6,855 nt of DNA, from positions 1 through 6,855 of the forward strand of contig JAFACJ010000438.1 in assembly GCA_023425615.1 (NCBI GenBank). The letters are read 5' to 3'. The position numbers were made by a program, and so were the translations under genes. How positions within the stretch are numbered: position 1 is the stretch's first letter; each line of letters starts with the position of its first letter. The notes under the pieces were generated by a model. It saw only the letters and a list, made by a program, of their open reading frames with translations. It was not told the origin of the DNA and did not search any database. Source of the DNA: Actinomycetes bacterium. GTDB taxonomy: Bacteria > Actinomycetota > Actinomycetes > Streptosporangiales > Streptosporangiaceae. Shown in pieces: positions 6,367 through 6,855 of this stretch.

Positions 6367-6675
6367 ATGGCTCTGCCGACGCTGACCCCCGAGCAGCGGG
6401 CCGAAGCTCTCGCCAAGGCCCAGGAGGCCCGCAAGGAGCGCAGCGAGCTGCTGGCGGCGCTCAAGGCCGGGACGCTCAGCCTGGCCGACGTGCTCGCCCG
6501 CCAGGACAATGTCGCCAAGAAGACCAAGGTCACCCAGGTCCTCAAGGCGCTGCCCGGCTACGGCCCTGCCAAGGTCGCCGCACTGATCGAGAAGCTGGGC
6601 ATCGACGAGAACCGCCGTGTCGGCGGCCTCGGCGAGCAGCAGCGAGCCAGGCTCCTGGCCGAGATCGGCGGCTGA
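6367..6675 (+). CDS. mihF: Integration host factor, actinobacterial type (mIHF/sIHF family)
   Basis: A 102-residue nucleoid-associated DNA-binding protein, unrelated in sequence to the proteobacterial IhfA/IhfB. The family bends and binds DNA with low specificity, and the mycobacterial member assists phage integration. Seen: the family N-terminus MALPTLTPEQRAEALAKAQEARKERSEL (charged helix), the C-terminal helix-two-turn-helix-like DNA-binding part TKVTQVLKALPGYGPAKVAAL (53-73), then EKLGIDENRRVGGLG (75-89). It differs from the canonical forms I remember in the linker (ARQDNVAKKTKV instead of a NDxIxKMKV-like stretch) and in RRVGGLG, where RRVRGLG-like is usual. It is not next to gmk or pyrF, the usual context of the main copy, so it may be a second paralogue (inference). 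ATG start with GAGGAG (6356-6361) five bases upstream. A strong terminator follows 15 bases after the stop. Confidence 0.9.
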   Translation: MALPTLTPEQRAEALAKAQEARKERSELLAALKAGTLSLADVLARQDNVAKKTKVTQVLKALPGYGPAKVAALIEKLGIDENRRVGGLGEQQRARLLAEIGG

Positions 6676-6690
6676 CCCGCAGCGAACGGA

Positions 6691-6722
6691 CAAGGCCCCG
6701 CCGTGCTCACGGCGGGGCCTTG
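6691..6722 (+). terminator. Intrinsic terminator of mihF
   Basis: CAAGGCCCCGCCGTG (6691-6705) and CACGGCGGGGCCTTG (6708-6722) are perfect complements flanking a 2-base centre, giving about 14 bp of very GC-rich stem once the loop opens. The A-rich left side makes the right arm end in CCTTG, with no longer U-tract. It sits 15 bases after the mihF TGA. A second small hairpin, TCCGGG-CCA-CCCGGA (6734-6748), follows and may act as a backup. Confidence 0.85.
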
Positions 6723-6855
6723 CCGTACCCGCTTCCGGGCCACCCGGATCCGGCGACCCTCGGTGCCGGTGCGATCACTCCGCGATCAATAACGAAAGCT
6801 GGATAATTCCCAGTTCGGACCGTCACGGTGTGCAACCGTCCCCTCTATGAACAGA
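6723..6855 (+). other. Right-edge intergenic region, possible start of next control region
   Basis: No supported gene. After the second hairpin, composition becomes AT-richer from about 6770 (ATAACGAAAG, GGATAATT), unusual against the rest of the window and typical of promoter DNA. GCGATCA is repeated exactly one helical turn apart (6771-6777 and 6782-6788, 11-base period). TGCAACC near 6831-6837 contains the AAC core often seen in ECF-sigma -35 elements. An ATG at 6847 (Met-Asn-Arg) could begin the next gene, but no ribosome site is seen and only three codons are visible. Confidence 0.35.

Noticed and set aside
6244..6693. Minus-strand 149-codon frame opposite mihF
   Set aside because: Shadow of mihF with Leu/Ala/Gly low-complexity. 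mihF has a clear ribosome site, family match and terminator.

Overview
The window comes from a very high-GC actinobacterium. Evidence: G/C-dominated third codon positions, frequent GTG starts, two probable leaderless starts, an actinobacterial-type integration host factor, and a DUF4232-like lipoprotein. The gene order (tRNA-Arg, orphan response regulator, ArgS-like fragment, lysA, hom, thrC) is one I associate with Streptomyces and relatives. Streptosporangiales is my guess, but the window alone does not prove it.

Left block, minus strand (bases 5111 down to 1): a stand-alone CheY-like response regulator, an ArgRS-derived protein without a catalytic core (NrtL-type), diaminopimelate decarboxylase (lysA), homoserine dehydrogenase (hom) and threonine synthase (thrC, cut by the window edge at about its stop codon). 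nrtL/lysA and lysA/hom share identical 4-base GTGA stop/start overlaps, so these three are almost certainly one translationally coupled operon. LysA performs the last step of lysine synthesis. Hom opens the homoserine branch and ThrC closes the threonine branch, so the operon serves the end of the aspartate family. thrC is separated from hom by 267 bases holding a 90-base nested palindrome and a second tight hairpin. This is the largest non-coding structure in the window.

Middle: a divergent 104-base region separates the response regulator from a complete tRNA-Arg(CCG) gene on the plus strand, which is followed by a 15-bp perfect hairpin.

Right block, plus strand: a secreted lipoprotein with a DUF4232-like domain, a probable 48-residue small protein with a TTG start, a near-perfect 20-bp palindrome resembling an operator, and a small integration-host-factor gene (mihF type, diverged) followed by a strong intrinsic terminator. 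The last 130 bases hold no recognisable gene. They are locally AT-richer and contain an 11-bp-spaced direct repeat that may belong to the control region of the next gene.

There are no transposases, CRISPR arrays, phage genes or obviously novel multi-gene defence or biosynthetic systems here. The most interesting items are the catalytically gutted ArgRS homologue in the lysine operon close to a tRNA-Arg gene, the hom-thrC palindromic element, the operator-like palindrome before mihF, and the unannotated-looking small ORF.
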